This document shows positions 47,601 through 57,300 of a stretch of 64,000 nucleotides of DNA, piece after piece (position 1 is the stretch's first letter; the number at the start of each line of letters is the position of its first letter). The DNA comes from Acidobacteriota bacterium (GTDB lineage Bacteria > Acidobacteriota > Blastocatellia > RBC074): the NCBI GenBank assembly GCA_016196035.1, contig JACPYM010000090.1:1-64000 (forward strand), read 5' to 3'. The translations under genes were made by a program, and so were the position numbers. The notes below the pieces were generated by a model. The model was not told the DNA's origin. It searched no databases and was given only the letters and a program-made list of their open reading frames with translations.

Positions 47601-48263
47601 GCGCAGGGCCTGAGCCTGTTGGTGAATTACGCCTATCAAACCGAAGAGCAAACGGAATTCTTCGACGACCGCGCGATGTATGCGCGCGAGTTGACTTGGC
47701 GTCCATTGCCCGTTGCGCATCATCGGTTCAATCACGCGGTGACGTGGGAAATTCCGGTGGGCAAAGGCCGCTGGTTGCTCAAGAGTGCGCCGCTCCCGGT
47801 TGATCTGGCGCTGGGCGGCTGGCAATTGACGACGACCAACCGGTGGTATTCGGGCCGCCAGTTGATCTTCAATCAAAACCTGATCGTGAGCGGCAATCCG
47901 CACCTCGACAACCGCACGCTAGGCCCGAATGGCGCGTGGTTCGACAAGTCTGTGTTTGCGGCCTTGCCGGTGTTATCCGCGCAAACCGATCCGGTCAACA
48001 TTCGCCGCACCAATCCGTGGACGTATGACGGCGTCGTCGGCCCCGGCACTTCGCAAGTAGACATGACGCTGAGCAAGTCCTTCCGCATCCACGAAGGCTG
48101 GAAGTTCGAGTTCCGTGTCGAAGGCTACAACGTGGCGAATCATATCAACTGGGATAATCCGGTGGTGGATTTCAACAACACGGCGAACTTCGGCAAAGTC
48201 ATCAGCAAGCGTCCGGGTTACATCGGGCGCGAGGTTCAGTACGGCTTCAAGCTTACGTTCTGA
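44658..48263 (+). CDS. Oar-like TonB-dependent outer-membrane receptor 4
   Basis: The 1201-residue protein begins MKHSICVLRVLLFCVISC with a signal peptide, followed by YRAKLQGTVADASGGALPGAKVVLRN (carboxypeptidase-regulatory-like domain), a plug (QLPLRGRNPYNVVALDPTINGGENANGENRP) and a barrel ending VQYGFKLTF. GGAGG at 44649-44653 supports ATG 44658. It lies tandem to receptor 3 but is not a recent duplicate: plug and barrel differ widely. A lipobox-like LLFCVISC is present in the signal region, so lipoprotein processing cannot be excluded. A complete CACGAAG-family palindrome follows the stop. Confidence 0.9.
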   Translation: MKHSICVLRVLLFCVISCNLMTLGHAQDYRAKLQGTVADASGGALPGAKVVLRNVGTGVEVTRQTNGEGLYIFDFVESGTYTVLVEAQGFKKFEQRNILVQNRGDITVNVKMEIGGVSEVVTIQDTPVAVQFNSSSDSTTIGNELINQLPLRGRNPYNVVALDPTINGGENANGENRPYHHAFANEFDAGGGTTRANDIQLDGVPLTSSYKTSYTPSIEAVQEVSFQKNAVDAEYGYSAGGVITLNMKSGTNRFHGSGYYHNRDPRFNAFGDPTIPRTAGADETIYRGTRLKMYGGTIGGPIVKNKVFFFSSWEQWYDHRPITVKLTVPTALERKGDFSQSRIGAYTYTVTPGATASLCGGSGATCARPVYDPLTSTGTSGLRAIPFLNNIIPANRFDPTAAKLIAETPLPNLPGNDLNWQGTKTENVGYWNLSNRVDWNVNEKLKAFVRYGYFKTNLLEAPQDNTTGKLFPAAGSHRNGLSIAADTVYTISSSKVLNVRANYHKLIDEFATSDDYILGKSGIESLWPNNPWYTSLFTRDLIYYPAVNVLTGTTNNQLGRPGSSEYWQRPQGWGGSARMNWYAGNHNLKFGGELRVDKGKGARFIPLNLNFRAQNTASQNTSANINTSGNEWATMLLGVLDANTVAQRIPVQEVVTLGYAAYFQDDFKVNSRLTLNLGLRWEYEPGPVDRQNRLSQRLDLTNPIPEFQTTPPNMPASVLALLATKGYKPTYNGAWVFTDANNRNAWSRQALNLLPRIGGAFKLDSKSVLRFGYARYLSPSSKIRDPLGAFVTQYAGYSTSSNPLGLSTVNGNTGVPVAFLSNPFPTTGTFANPLQQPTEKALGRYTNLGNAVSLDQYELKPQNNDRYSLSYQREVWKRTIVSFDFFYNNGTNLPIDVDLNQADPNFLYDQPRSVTNASVANPFRNYLTTNVFPGALRNGAANVTVATLLRPYPQYGAITQTNTALRKLHVMSYKVQAQRPFAQGLSLLVNYAYQTEEQTEFFDDRAMYARELTWRPLPVAHHRFNHAVTWEIPVGKGRWLLKSAPLPVDLALGGWQLTTTNRWYSGRQLIFNQNLIVSGNPHLDNRTLGPNGAWFDKSVFAALPVLSAQTDPVNIRRTNPWTYDGVVGPGTSQVDMTLSKSFRIHEGWKFEFRVEGYNVANHINWDNPVVDFNNTANFGKVISKRPGYIGREVQYGFKLTF

Positions 48264-48285
48264 GTTGTGCTGAAGTTAAAACCGC

Positions 48286-48380
48286 TTTCACCACGAAGCG
48301 ACGAAGAGCACGAAGAATTAAGAAGAACCTCCCGCGCGCCAGCGCCTTCACTTCGTCTTCTTCGTCGCCTCGTGGTGAAA
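48286..48380. repeat. Inverted repeat, CACGAAG family (complete copy)
   Basis: Arms of 30 bp (48286-48315, 48351-48380) pair with three mismatches; the left arm begins TTTCACCACGAAGCGACGAA. It ends 25 bp before the next start codon. Confidence 0.88.
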
Positions 48381-48405
48381 TTTTCTTGCAAGCTGGGTTC
48401 CCGTG

Positions 48406-49344
48406 ATGACCGAACAGGATCGTAGCAAGTTGCAGCGCCGCACTGTGGGCGAAAACACCTGGCTCGCTTACGCCGCTGACGAAGCCGCACATCTGGCCGC
48501 GCTGAGCTGTCTGAAAGCGCGCGAGTTGCAACCCGAAATTTTACCTTCTGAAGAAGCCGTCGGCGCGGCGCTGCTGGCCGAACTCGAAGCCCTCGGGCGC
48601 GCCAAAGACGGCGACCTCGTGATGATCTTGCTGGGCGGGCGTGGCGCACAGGCGCTGCATCGCTTGCTGGGCGAACGCGCGCGCCGTGGCCCCGATGAAT
48701 TGCTGGCGCGGCTGCACGTGTTTACCCAAGATGCCCTCGCGCCCTTGCCGATGAAAAGCAGCCTCAGTTTCATCCGCGATTTTGAACGTTTGCTGGGCGA
48801 GGCGTTTTTCCAACAGATCAAAAGCTTCACGCCGATGCAGACCGAGACGGCGGATGTCGAAGGCGAGTTGGTGGCTTACCTCAACAAACTGGAAGCGCTG
48901 GGTGGGCCGGACATTTTCTTTTTAGGCCACGGGCCTGAACCCGATGATGCCTCGCATCTGGCTTACATCCGCGCCGGTTCGGGTGCGACGGTGAACGATG
49001 CGGCGGGGCTGATCTCGATTTCTCCGCTCATCCTCGATCACCACATCACCAAGTTCAAAGCGGGCGGCAGCGCCGTGAGCACGGCGGATGAGGCCGAATG
49101 CCGCGCGGCCACGCACATTTTGACACTCGGCCCGGCGTTGATTCTGGGCGCGCGCCGCATCGTGCAATCCGTCGTGGATGCCGCCACCGCGCCCGCCAAA
49201 CGCCGCACTTATCGCCGCGTGCTCGAAACGAAAATCGCCGCCGACCCGGCAGCGCGCGCGCAGCAACTCGATGCGAATCCGGGGTTGTGGGTGCGGTTGC
49301 ATCCCAATGCTCGCTCGCTGATTCTGCCGGACGTGTTGAACTGA
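48406..49344 (+). CDS. Divergent 6-phosphogluconolactonase/glucosamine-6-phosphate isomerase-fold protein
   Basis: The 312-residue cytoplasmic protein has the NagB/6PGL pattern: [17 protein letters not shown] (phosphate-binding loop), [16 protein letters not shown] (the strand bearing acidic residues), [19 protein letters not shown] in place of the family LGxGxDGHxAS block, and [12 protein letters not shown] near the end. Changes in the GxDGHxAS block suggest a different substrate or loss of classical lactonase activity. The stop overlaps the next start (TGATG at 49342-49346), so it is translationally coupled to the ApbE gene. The start at ATG 48406 follows a palindrome and has no good ribosome site; GTG 48403 is possible. 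Confidence 0.72.
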   Translation: MTEQDRSKLQRRTVGENTWLAYAADEAAHLAALSCLKARELQPEILPSEEAVGAALLAELEALGRAKDGDLVMILLGGRGAQALHRLLGERARRGPDELLARLHVFTQDALAPLPMKSSLSFIRDFERLLGEAFFQQIKSFTPMQTETADVEGELVAYLNKLEALGGPDIFFLGHGPEPDDASHLAYIRAGSGATVNDAAGLISISPLILDHHITKFKAGGSAVSTADEAECRAATHILTLGPALILGARRIVQSVVDAATAPAKRRTYRRVLETKIAADPAARAQQLDANPGLWVRLHPNARSLILPDVLN

Positions 49345-50342
49345 TGTACGAACGCCGCGAATTCCTAAAACTCGCTCCACGCCGCGAACCTGCTGCCAGC
49401 AGCTATTGGCTGCACGTCAGTCGCATGGCGATGGCTTGCCGCTTTGAAATTACGTTGCCGCAAACTGCGCAGGCCGGCGTGCGCGTGGCGAGTGCCGCGC
49501 TGGATGAGGTCGCCCGTCTCGAACAGCAATTGACGGTCTTTCGCGCTGACAGCGAAATCAGCCACATCAATCAAACCGCCGCTACCCAGGCCGTGCCAGT
49601 CGAACCCGCGCTCTTTGCCTTGCTCGGTTTGTGTCAGGAACTGGCGCGCGCGACCGCTGGCGCATTCGACATTACGTCCAGCCCCTTGAGCCATTGCTGG
49701 GGCTTTCTGCGGCGGCAGGGACGCATCCCCACGGCGGCGGAAATCGAAGCGGCGCGTCTGAACACCGGCAGCGCAAAGCTGCGGCTGAATGCCGAGGCGC
49801 GCACCATTCGATTGGCGCAACCCGGCGTCGAGATCAATCTGGGCAGTATCGGCAAAGGCTACGCGCTGGATCGCGTGGCCGGACAAATGCGCGGCGCGGT
49901 TCGCACGGCCTTGCTCAGTGCCGGTTCGAGCAGCATGCGCGCGCTGGGCAGTGGCGCACGCGGTCAGGGTTGGGTGGTTGGTATTCGTCATCCGCGCAAA
50001 CCGGATCAGCGCTTGGCGGTCTTGCGATTGTGCGAGACTGCGCTGGCGACCAGTGGCGGCGAAGAGCAGTTTTTTGAACACGCGGGCCAACGCTACGCCC
50101 ACATCCTTGATCCGCGCACGGGTTGGCCCGCCGAAGGTGTTGCGGGCGTAACCGTCGTGACCGATGCTGCGGCAGTCGCCGATGCGCTGGCGACGGCGTT
50201 TTATGTCGGTGGACGTGCGCTGGCCGAAACGTATTGCGCGGCACATCCCGGCACGCTGGCCGTGCTGCTGGAACGTGACGCCGAGCAACCCCTTGTCATC
50301 GGGCACAACGCGCATTGCGCAGTAGAGCTTTTCCATGACTAA
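49344..50342 (+). CDS. apbE: FAD:protein FMN transferase (ApbE)
   Basis: The 332-residue protein matches Apb[10 protein letters not shown] near the start, RFDADSEIS-like [40 protein letters not shown], a Gly-rich turn, [11 protein letters not shown] and [13 protein letters not shown] with the D-x-x-T-G-x-P metal/FAD site, and [18 protein letters not shown]. ApbE attaches FMN to Thr/Ser of exported flavoproteins. [14 protein letters not shown] at the N-terminus resembles a short Tat-type leader without a clear hydrophobic core. It is coupled to the upstream NagB-like gene and overlaps the downstream DoxX gene by 8 bp. No RnfG/NqrC or other obvious flavinylation target is in the window. Confidence 0.88.
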   Translation: MYERREFLKLAPRREPAASSYWLHVSRMAMACRFEITLPQTAQAGVRVASAALDEVARLEQQLTVFRADSEISHINQTAATQAVPVEPALFALLGLCQELARATAGAFDITSSPLSHCWGFLRRQGRIPTAAEIEAARLNTGSAKLRLNAEARTIRLAQPGVEINLGSIGKGYALDRVAGQMRGAVRTALLSAGSSSMRALGSGARGQGWVVGIRHPRKPDQRLAVLRLCETALATSGGEEQFFEHAGQRYAHILDPRTGWPAEGVAGVTVVTDAAAVADALATAFYVGGRALAETYCAAHPGTLAVLLERDAEQPLVIGHNAHCAVELFHD

Positions 50343-50859
50343 CGGCAACAAGCTTCTTCTCTCAAACAAACAGCAGATCGCCTTGATCGCGTTGCGCACG
50401 CTGATCGGCTGGCACTTTCTTTACGAAGGCTATTACAAATTCAGACTGCCGGGTTGGAGCGCCGACGGCACACGGCTCAGCGCCTGGACATCCGCCGGGT
50501 ATCTCAAGGCGGCGACAGGGCCGCTGGCCGCGCTCTTTCAACGAATGCTGGATGCAGGTTGGGCCGGTTGGCTGGATCGCACGGTGAAAATCAGTCTCGT
50601 GCTGATTGGCCTTTCACTGATGCTTGGATTGTTCACACGCATCGGCTGTTGGGGCGCGTTGCTGTTGCTGTCGTTGTTTTATTTGTTGATGGTGCCGCTC
50701 GCCGGAACACAACAGCCCGGCAGCGAAGGCGCCTATCTGCTCGTCAACAAAACCTTGATCGAAGCCGCTGCCGCCGCCGTATTGCTGCTGTTCAACACCG
50801 GCGGCATTGCCGGGTTGGACTTGTTGGTTGCGCATCGGCAAGTACGGCAGGCAAGTTAG
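50335..50859 (+). CDS. DoxX-family integral membrane protein
   Basis: The 174-residue protein has four hydrophobic segments (about 10-30, 80-100, 103-125, 143-165). It shows the DoxX pattern [18 protein letters not shown] near the N-terminus, [34 protein letters not shown] in the middle and a final [13 protein letters not shown]. DoxX proteins are small membrane subunits linked to thiosulfate:quinone oxidoreductase or redox balance in other bacteria. Overlap with apbE by 8 bp argues for one operon, so a membrane redox module using a flavinylated partner elsewhere is a reasonable guess. Confidence 0.85.
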   Translation: MTNGNKLLLSNKQQIALIALRTLIGWHFLYEGYYKFRLPGWSADGTRLSAWTSAGYLKAATGPLAALFQRMLDAGWAGWLDRTVKISLVLIGLSLMLGLFTRIGCWGALLLLSLFYLLMVPLAGTQQPGSEGAYLLVNKTLIEAAAAAVLLLFNTGGIAGLDLLVAHRQVRQAS

Positions 50860-50860
50860 A

Positions 50861-51108
50861 AGAGCATGGGTTTCAGGCTTTAACCTGAATCCACGGCTAA
50901 CGCCGTACAGCAGACTGCTAGTCTGCTGTGGTCTCGGCGAGTAGCCCACTGGCCGTGTCTTCAGCAGCCTGGCAGTCTGCTGTACGGCGGCGCATTTCAC
51001 TCAATGGGTGAGCAGCCAGACTGACAAAAGAGCCCGCTGTTACTGGTCGAAACTGTGTTTTCAACTGCTTAACCGTGGATTTGGGCTGAAGCCTGAACTC
51101 CATGCTCT
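50861..51108. repeat. Outer inverted repeat of a nested palindromic element after the DoxX gene
   Basis: Arms 50861-50900 and 51069-51108 match at 33 of 40 positions without gaps (AGAGCATGG...TTCAGGCTT...ATCCACGG). TAGA occurs immediately outside both ends (50857-50860, 51109-51112), a possible 4-bp target duplication; the left TAG is also the DoxX stop codon. The element fills the 307-bp gap before the next gene. Confidence 0.75.
50901..50989. repeat. REP-like doublet, TACAGCAG family (copy 1), inside the previous element
   Basis: Arms 50901-50928 and 50962-50989 are inverted with two mismatches, each folding as CAGCAGACT-GCT-AGTCTGCTG or a near variant. A relative with perfect arms is at 60410-60497. 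Confidence 0.85.
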
Positions 51109-51166
51109 TAGATTATGCGCCCATCTCGGCCGGTCGGGCGGTTACTCAAATTTGAAAGGATTGACT

Positions 51167-52468
51167 ATGAATCTAACTGACGAACAGAAAGAACAAGGCC
51201 GCCGCAATTTCCTAAAAGCCCTGGCGGGCACGCCCGCGCTCGCTGCGCTTGGTGTTGCTGCGGCGACGCATGGCCCGATCAAAGGTGGCCCGGTCAAAGC
51301 TGCAGTCATCGGCACGGGCGGGATGGGACGCGGCTTGATTGCGCAATGTCAGAAAGACCTGATTGACCTACGCGCCTTGTGCGACATCAATCCAAAGCGG
51401 CGGCGCGCGGTGGCCGAGACGCTGGTCAAAAACGGCTGGCCGCAACCCAAAGAATATGACGACTGGCGTGAGATGCTGCAAAAAGAAGACCTAGAAGCCG
51501 TCATCATCGCCACACCGCTCTGGTCGCACGCCGACATCGCGGTCGGCTGTTTGGACGCGGGCAAGCACGTGCTGTGCGAAAAGATGATGGCGAAAAGCGA
51601 GGCCGACTGTTTGCGCATGATTGACGCGATGAAGCGCAACAAGCGCCTGCTCGAAATCGGCTATCAGCGCTATTACAACCCCGTCTATCAGGCTTCGTAC
51701 AGCAACATCATCAAACAGGGTTTGATCGGCGAGGTCTATTTCGCGCGCCTCGTCTGGCATCGCAACGGCAACTGGCGGCGCAAAGAAGACCCGCCCGCGC
51801 CCGATTTCAACCCCGGCAAGTGGGGCTATCCAGATTGGGAGCATCTGGTGAACTGGCGGCTTTACAAGCAGTATTCCGAAGGGTTGATGGCTGAATTAGG
51901 CAGCCATTTGATCACGGCGACGAACTGGTTTTTTGAAGCCCCGCCGGTCGCTGCTTATTCGACCGGCAGCATCGCGCGCTTCAACGACGGGCGTGAAGTT
52001 TACGATCACGTTTACGCCACGCTCGAATATCCGGGTGGACGCGCGGCGACGTTTTCATCCATCGAATCGAACGCCTTTGAAGATCATTACGAAATGTTCC
52101 TCGGCACCAAAGGCACGTTGATTTTGCAAAACGAAGTCGAGGTCTATCTGTTTTACGAGGGCGAAGCCGCGACGACCAAAGTCGAAGTCTCCCGGCAAAG
52201 CGCCGCGCCGGTCGCTGATACTTCCGCCACACGTCCGGCGGACGCGCCCGGACGCACAGTGAACGCCGCGACGGCAGGGCAGGTGGACAGAAACATTTCG
52301 TATCGCAACGAGATTGCTGAATTCTGCGCGTCTGTTCGTACAGGCAAGCCGGTGCGTTGCGGCCCGCAAAAAGCGATGCAATCGGCGCTGGCCGTGTTGA
52401 CGGCGAATCAGGCGGCGGAAAAACGCGCGCGGGTTGAGATCAAACCGGCAACGCCTTCAGCCGCATGA
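51167..52468 (+). CDS. Gfo/Idh/MocA family oxidoreductase, exported (second copy)
   Basis: The 433-residue protein has a Tat-type start ([25 protein letters not shown]), the nucleotide-binding motif [25 protein letters not shown] in place of the EKP motif, and the C-terminal alpha/beta domain ([17 protein letters not shown]). It is related to but distinct from the oxidoreductase at 25863 and lacks its Gly/Pro-rich insert. EKM instead of EKP is a variant seen in other family members. AAAGGA precedes ATG 51167. Its position just before the CE8 and PL genes suggests a pectin-derived sugar or glycoside as substrate; no isomerase or DUF1080 neighbour accompanies it. Confidence 0.82.
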   Translation: MNLTDEQKEQGRRNFLKALAGTPALAALGVAAATHGPIKGGPVKAAVIGTGGMGRGLIAQCQKDLIDLRALCDINPKRRRAVAETLVKNGWPQPKEYDDWREMLQKEDLEAVIIATPLWSHADIAVGCLDAGKHVLCEKMMAKSEADCLRMIDAMKRNKRLLEIGYQRYYNPVYQASYSNIIKQGLIGEVYFARLVWHRNGNWRRKEDPPAPDFNPGKWGYPDWEHLVNWRLYKQYSEGLMAELGSHLITATNWFFEAPPVAAYSTGSIARFNDGREVYDHVYATLEYPGGRAATFSSIESNAFEDHYEMFLGTKGTLILQNEVEVYLFYEGEAATTKVEVSRQSAAPVADTSATRPADAPGRTVNAATAGQVDRNISYRNEIAEFCASVRTGKPVRCGPQKAMQSALAVLTANQAAEKRARVEIKPATPSAA

Positions 52469-52482
52469 ATTGACAGGACATT

Positions 52483-52570
52483 GTGAACTGACTCCTGATT
52501 CCCGAATTCCGACGCCTGATAGTTAAGCTACCAGGCGTCGGAATTCGGGAATCGGGAATCAGTTGTTCAC
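52483..52570. repeat. Inverted repeat between the oxidoreductase and the CE8 gene
   Basis: Inner arms CTGATTCCCGAATTCCGACG... (52495-52518) and its complement (52532-52553) are extended by GTGAAC / GTTCAC at the outer ends (52483-52488, 52565-52570), with ATCGGGA duplicated on the right. It ends 18 bp before the CE8 start. Confidence 0.85.
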
Positions 52571-52587
52571 CCCAAAGGTAAAGCAGG

Positions 52588-54390
52588 ATGAATAGAATGG
52601 TTCCCCGATTAAGTTGCGTAGCAGTGCTGTTGCTGGTTTGCGTTGGTTACGCCAACGCCGCCGACGCCACCGTTGCGCCCAACGGCGATGGACAATTCAA
52701 ATCCATTCAGGATGCGATCATGGCCGCGCCACAGGGACTGCCCAGCGCCGAGCGGCCCTGGATCATCAGCGTCAAACCGGGCGTGTACAAAGAACTCATC
52801 TACGTCCAGCGCGAACGCCGCTTTATCAAGCTGGTTGGCGAAGACCCCAAGACGACGATCATCACGTTCAACTTAAACGCGAACATGATTTTCTTTGATG
52901 GCAGGCCGCTCGGCACCTTTCGCACACCGACAGTGCAAGTGGATGGCGATGGTTTTGGCGCTGAAAACATCACGTTTGAAAATTCCGCCGGGCCGGTCGG
53001 ACAGGCGCTGGCCTTGCGCGTGGACGGCGATCAGGTCAGCTTCAAAAACTGCCGCTTTCTGGGCTGGCAAGATACGATTTTGCTCAATCGCGGGCGGCAG
53101 TATTTCGAGAATTGCTACATCACCGGGCACGTGGATTTCATCTTCGGCGGCGCAACGGCCTGGTTTGAACGCTGCCACATTCACGTGTTGAAAGAAGTAT
53201 TGAAAGACGGTTACATCACGGCGGCCTCGACGCCGGAAACGCAGCCGTATGGTTTCATCTTTTCAAACTGCCAGATCACGGGCGAACCGGGCGTGAAAAC
53301 TTATCTGGGCCGCCCTTGGCGCGGCTTTGCGCATACGGTTTTTCTGAATACGGAAATGTCCGATGCCGTGCGTCCGGTGGGCTGGCACAACTGGACAGGG
53401 CCGGAGCGCGAAAAGACGGCACGTTACGGCGAATTCGGCAGCACAGGCGCAGGCGCGAATGAAGCCGCGCGCGTGGCTTGGGCGCGCAAGCTGACCGCTG
53501 CTGAAGCCGAAGCCTTGACGGTCGCCAAAGTGCTTGGCGCTTGGAATCCGAGAGCTGTGCCAAAAGCCGAAGTCGCGCCTGTGCGCCGCAATCCTTACGA
53601 CCATCCGCTGCTCAAAGGCCGCGTCAAAACCGACATCGAATACGCACAGGCGGGCGGCGAAAGCCTGAAGCTCGACGCGTTTGTGCCAACTGGCAAAGGG
53701 CCATTTCCAGCGGTGATCTTCGTGCACGGTGGCGGCTGGTCGGCGGGCACTCGCACGGGCGGCAACGATCCGTTGTTTGCGCCGGTCGCCCAGCGCGGCA
53801 TCGCCTGGTTCACGATCAGCTATCGTCTCGCGCCCAAGCACAATTACCCCGCGCCGATTGAAGATGTCTACGCCGCCATTCGCTGGGTCAAGGCGCACGC
53901 GGCGGAATTCAACGTTGATCCTAAACGCCTCGCCTTGGTGGGCGAATCGGCAGGCGGACAAATCGTCGCGCAAGCTGCTGTGCTGGCGAAAGACGATACG
54001 CAGGTGGCCGCCGTCGTGCCGTTTTATGCGCCGGTGGATTTCATCGCCGATATGGCGCGGCGCGGCGGCTTGAGCACTTCGATGCGGGGTTTGTTCGGGC
54101 GCACTGACGCCAAAGCGGATGAAGCGACATTGCAACAGTTGCGCGAGGCCTCGCCAATCAATCACATTAAACCTGGCTTGCCGCCGTTCCTGCTGGTGCA
54201 CGGCACGGGCGATATGAGCGTGCTGTACAACTGGTCGCCGCAGTTTCAGGCGAAGCTCAAAGCGGCAGGTGTGCCGTGTGACCTCATCACGATCCCCGAT
54301 GGCGTGCACGGCATGGCGCGGTGGGAAAGCTTCGCGCCCGAATACAAAGAAAAGGTTGCTGACTGGCTCGCGCAACAATTGAAGCTATGA
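52588..54390 (+). CDS. Pectin methylesterase (CE8) fused to an alpha/beta-hydrolase esterase
   Basis: The 600-residue exported protein (signal SCVAVLLLVCVGYANA) has a CE8 parallel beta-helix in residues 27-335: VAPNGDGQFKSIQDAI, D162 in LGWQDT, D183 in GHVDFIFGGA and R245 in YLGRPWRG are the catalytic Asp pair and Arg. From about residue 350 comes an acetylesterase/BD-FAE-like hydrolase with oxyanion motif HGGGW (H380), nucleophile S454 in GESAGG, D542 and H574. One chain may therefore remove both methyl esters and acetyl or feruloyl groups from pectin (inference). The downstream gene starts inside its stop codon (ATGA overlap). Confidence 0.9.
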   Translation: MNRMVPRLSCVAVLLLVCVGYANAADATVAPNGDGQFKSIQDAIMAAPQGLPSAERPWIISVKPGVYKELIYVQRERRFIKLVGEDPKTTIITFNLNANMIFFDGRPLGTFRTPTVQVDGDGFGAENITFENSAGPVGQALALRVDGDQVSFKNCRFLGWQDTILLNRGRQYFENCYITGHVDFIFGGATAWFERCHIHVLKEVLKDGYITAASTPETQPYGFIFSNCQITGEPGVKTYLGRPWRGFAHTVFLNTEMSDAVRPVGWHNWTGPEREKTARYGEFGSTGAGANEAARVAWARKLTAAEAEALTVAKVLGAWNPRAVPKAEVAPVRRNPYDHPLLKGRVKTDIEYAQAGGESLKLDAFVPTGKGPFPAVIFVHGGGWSAGTRTGGNDPLFAPVAQRGIAWFTISYRLAPKHNYPAPIEDVYAAIRWVKAHAAEFNVDPKRLALVGESAGGQIVAQAAVLAKDDTQVAAVVPFYAPVDFIADMARRGGLSTSMRGLFGRTDAKADEATLQQLREASPINHIKPGLPPFLLVHGTGDMSVLYNWSPQFQAKLKAAGVPCDLITIPDGVHGMARWESFAPEYKEKVADWLAQQLKL

Positions 54391-57300
54391 GATCGCCAAG
54401 AATTTATTTACTGCTGGCAACCCTGCTGGGCCTCACGCTGTGGGCGGTTGATTGGCGCGGACTGGCCGCCGCGTTGATTGACGACCGCTTTGCCGACGGC
54501 AATAGCCAGAATCAAAACCTGGCGAATAACTCCTTGCGGGTTTTCAACGGGCGCGCCAACACCGTGCGCACCGACGCCACCGGCTCCGTCTCGTTTGAGG
54601 TGACCAACGCGGGTGGTTCCGAAGCCTTTTGGGCCTACTTCACCAACGCGGGCGCGCCGGTCACGCTGGGCGTAGGCGATGCGCTGTCGGTCGCGTTAGA
54701 CTTTTCGGTCAGCGGATTTGGCGGCACCGGGCAGGACGTGCGCTTTGGCGTGTTGGATTCGCTTGGCACGCGCAACACGACGAATTTGACGGCGGGGATG
54801 AACGATGCGACGTTCATCAACGACACCGGCTACGGCTTGCAGTACTACGCCAGCGGCGCGGGCAACCCGTTCGTGATTGGCCGACGCGCGTTGTTGACGG
54901 GCGGGAATATCTTCAACAACTTCGGCGATTTTGCGACGATCTCGACGGGCACCAGCGGAGCCACCGCGCGGCAGCCGCTCGAAAACAACGTGCCTTATAC
55001 GTTGAGTTATACGATCACCCGTGTGTCGGCGAACGAGACGCAAATCGAAGCCGCCGTGACCGGGGGCGCACTGAACGGGCTGACTTACAAAGTCGTCGAG
55101 AGCAGCATCGCGCCGCAAACCACGTTTGATTATTTCGCCTTTCGCATTGCCGGGCCGACCTTTGCCACGAAGCTGACGTTCACGCGCCTGCTGGTGGATT
55201 ACACGCCGCAACCCCCCGTCATCACCAGCCAGCCGCAACCTTCGACGTTGACCGTACAGGTCGGCGGCAATGTCACGTTCGCCATTGCGGCGCGTGGCGA
55301 TGTGCCTGCCTACCAGTGGCAAAAAAATGGTGTGGACGTGGCGGGCAATGCTTCGGCGCGCACGGCGACGCTGAATCTGACGAATGTGCAATTGGGCGAC
55401 GCGGGCGATTACACCTGCGTGGTGAGCAATGCGGGCGGCAGCGTGCGCAGCAATCCCGCCAAACTGAATGTCACGACCGATCAGGTGCCGCCCGCGCCCG
55501 CGATCGCGCAACAGCCGCGCGACACCACCGTCGTGGCTGGCGCTGCCGCGAGTCTGTCGGTCACGGCGACGGGCGCAAATCTGGTTTATCAATGGTTCAA
55601 GAACGGCGCGCTGATTCCGCAGGCGAACGAAGCGTCCTTGCGGTTTGCCAGCGCGCAAATCAGCGACGCGGCGAATTACACGGTCGTCATCAGCAATTCT
55701 AGCGGCAGTGTGCTGAGCGCGGCGGCCAGGCTGTTGGTCGTTTCGGCAATGAGTGTTGTGCAAACAGCGCCGCTCGGCGGCGCAATGAATGTATGCATTG
55801 ACGCACCGCTGACGCTGACCTTCGATCAAGCGCCGCGCCAGGGCACGAGCGGACGCATTCAAGTGTATCGGCTGGACGCGAACGACAATGGTGTGTTAGT
55901 TGACGCAATTGATCTGTCGTTGGCGGGGCAGAGCCGTAGCGTTGGCTCGGCCAGCACGACGTTCAATTACTATCCGGTGCTGCTCGATGGCAACACGGCG
56001 ACGATCACGCTGCATCGCGCGCTCGATTACCAACAACGTTATTACGTGACGCTTGAACCCGGCGTGCTGACCGATGCCAGCGGCGCGCCTTTTGCCGGAC
56101 TCGACGAAACCAAAGCCTTGCGCTTCACGACCAAAACGCTGGGGCCGCCGTTGGGCGCGACTTCGTTGTGGGTGGCGGTGGATGGCACGGGCGATTTTTG
56201 CACGGTGCAGGGCGCGCTTGATTTTGTGCCGGTGAACAACACGCAACCGGTCAACATCACGGTGGCGCGCGGCACTTACAACGAGATCGTTTATGTCCCG
56301 TCGAACAAACCTTTCATCACCGTGCGCGGCGCAGACCGCGACTTGACGCGCATTCAATACGCCAACAACGCGGTGTTGAATCCGACCAGCACCGTCACGC
56401 GCACGATGTTCGGCGTGGACGCGCCCGATTTCACGCTCGAAAACATCACGCTGCACAACACGACCGCGAAAGGCGGTTCGCAGGCCGAGGCATTCAGGGG
56501 GAATAACCAGCGCCTCACCCTCAACCGCGTTTCCTTGTTCAGCTTTCAGGATACGTTGATGCTGCAAGGCCGCGCGTTCGTGAACGACAGTTACATCGAG
56601 GGCGACGTGGATTTCATGTGGGGCAGCGGCGCGGTGTTTTTTCAAAACTGCGAGTTGAAAGCCAACAACGCGGGCTTTTATACGCAGATTCGCAACGGGC
56701 AGAGCGGCAACGGCAACGTGTATGTGAATTGCCGCCTGACGAGCACGCCCGGCTTGACCGGTGTTTATCTCGCGCGCATTGATCCGACGGTTTTCCCCTA
56801 CAGCCAGGTCGCGTTCATCAATTGCGCAATGGGGCCGCACATCCTGCCGGTCGGCTGGCAATTGAATAACGCGGCGACCGCGCCCAACGTGCAGTTCTGG
56901 GAATACGGCAGCAAGACGCTGAACGATGCGCCACTGGATGTGAGCCAGCGCGCGCCGTTCGCGCGGCAACTTTCCGCCGACGAAGCCGCGCGTTGGAGCG
57001 ATCCGGCTTTCGTGCTTGGCAATTGGACGCCGACGACGTTGACGGCTTCGCCCAGCTTGGCGTTGGAGGAAACGCTGACGGTCAATCTACTCGCGCCCGC
57101 TGCCACAGTGGCTTCGGACACCGTCGGGCTTTATCGCGTAAGCGCCGCCGACGCCGAATCGCTGACGCGCCAGAGTCTGGCTGCCGCGCAAAACGGCGTG
57201 TTGCGCTTTGCGCGTCCCGCACAAGCAGGCCGCTATGAATTTCGTTACCTGCGCGGCGACGGTGCGCGCGTGGCGACCAGCAACATTGTCACGGTGCCTG

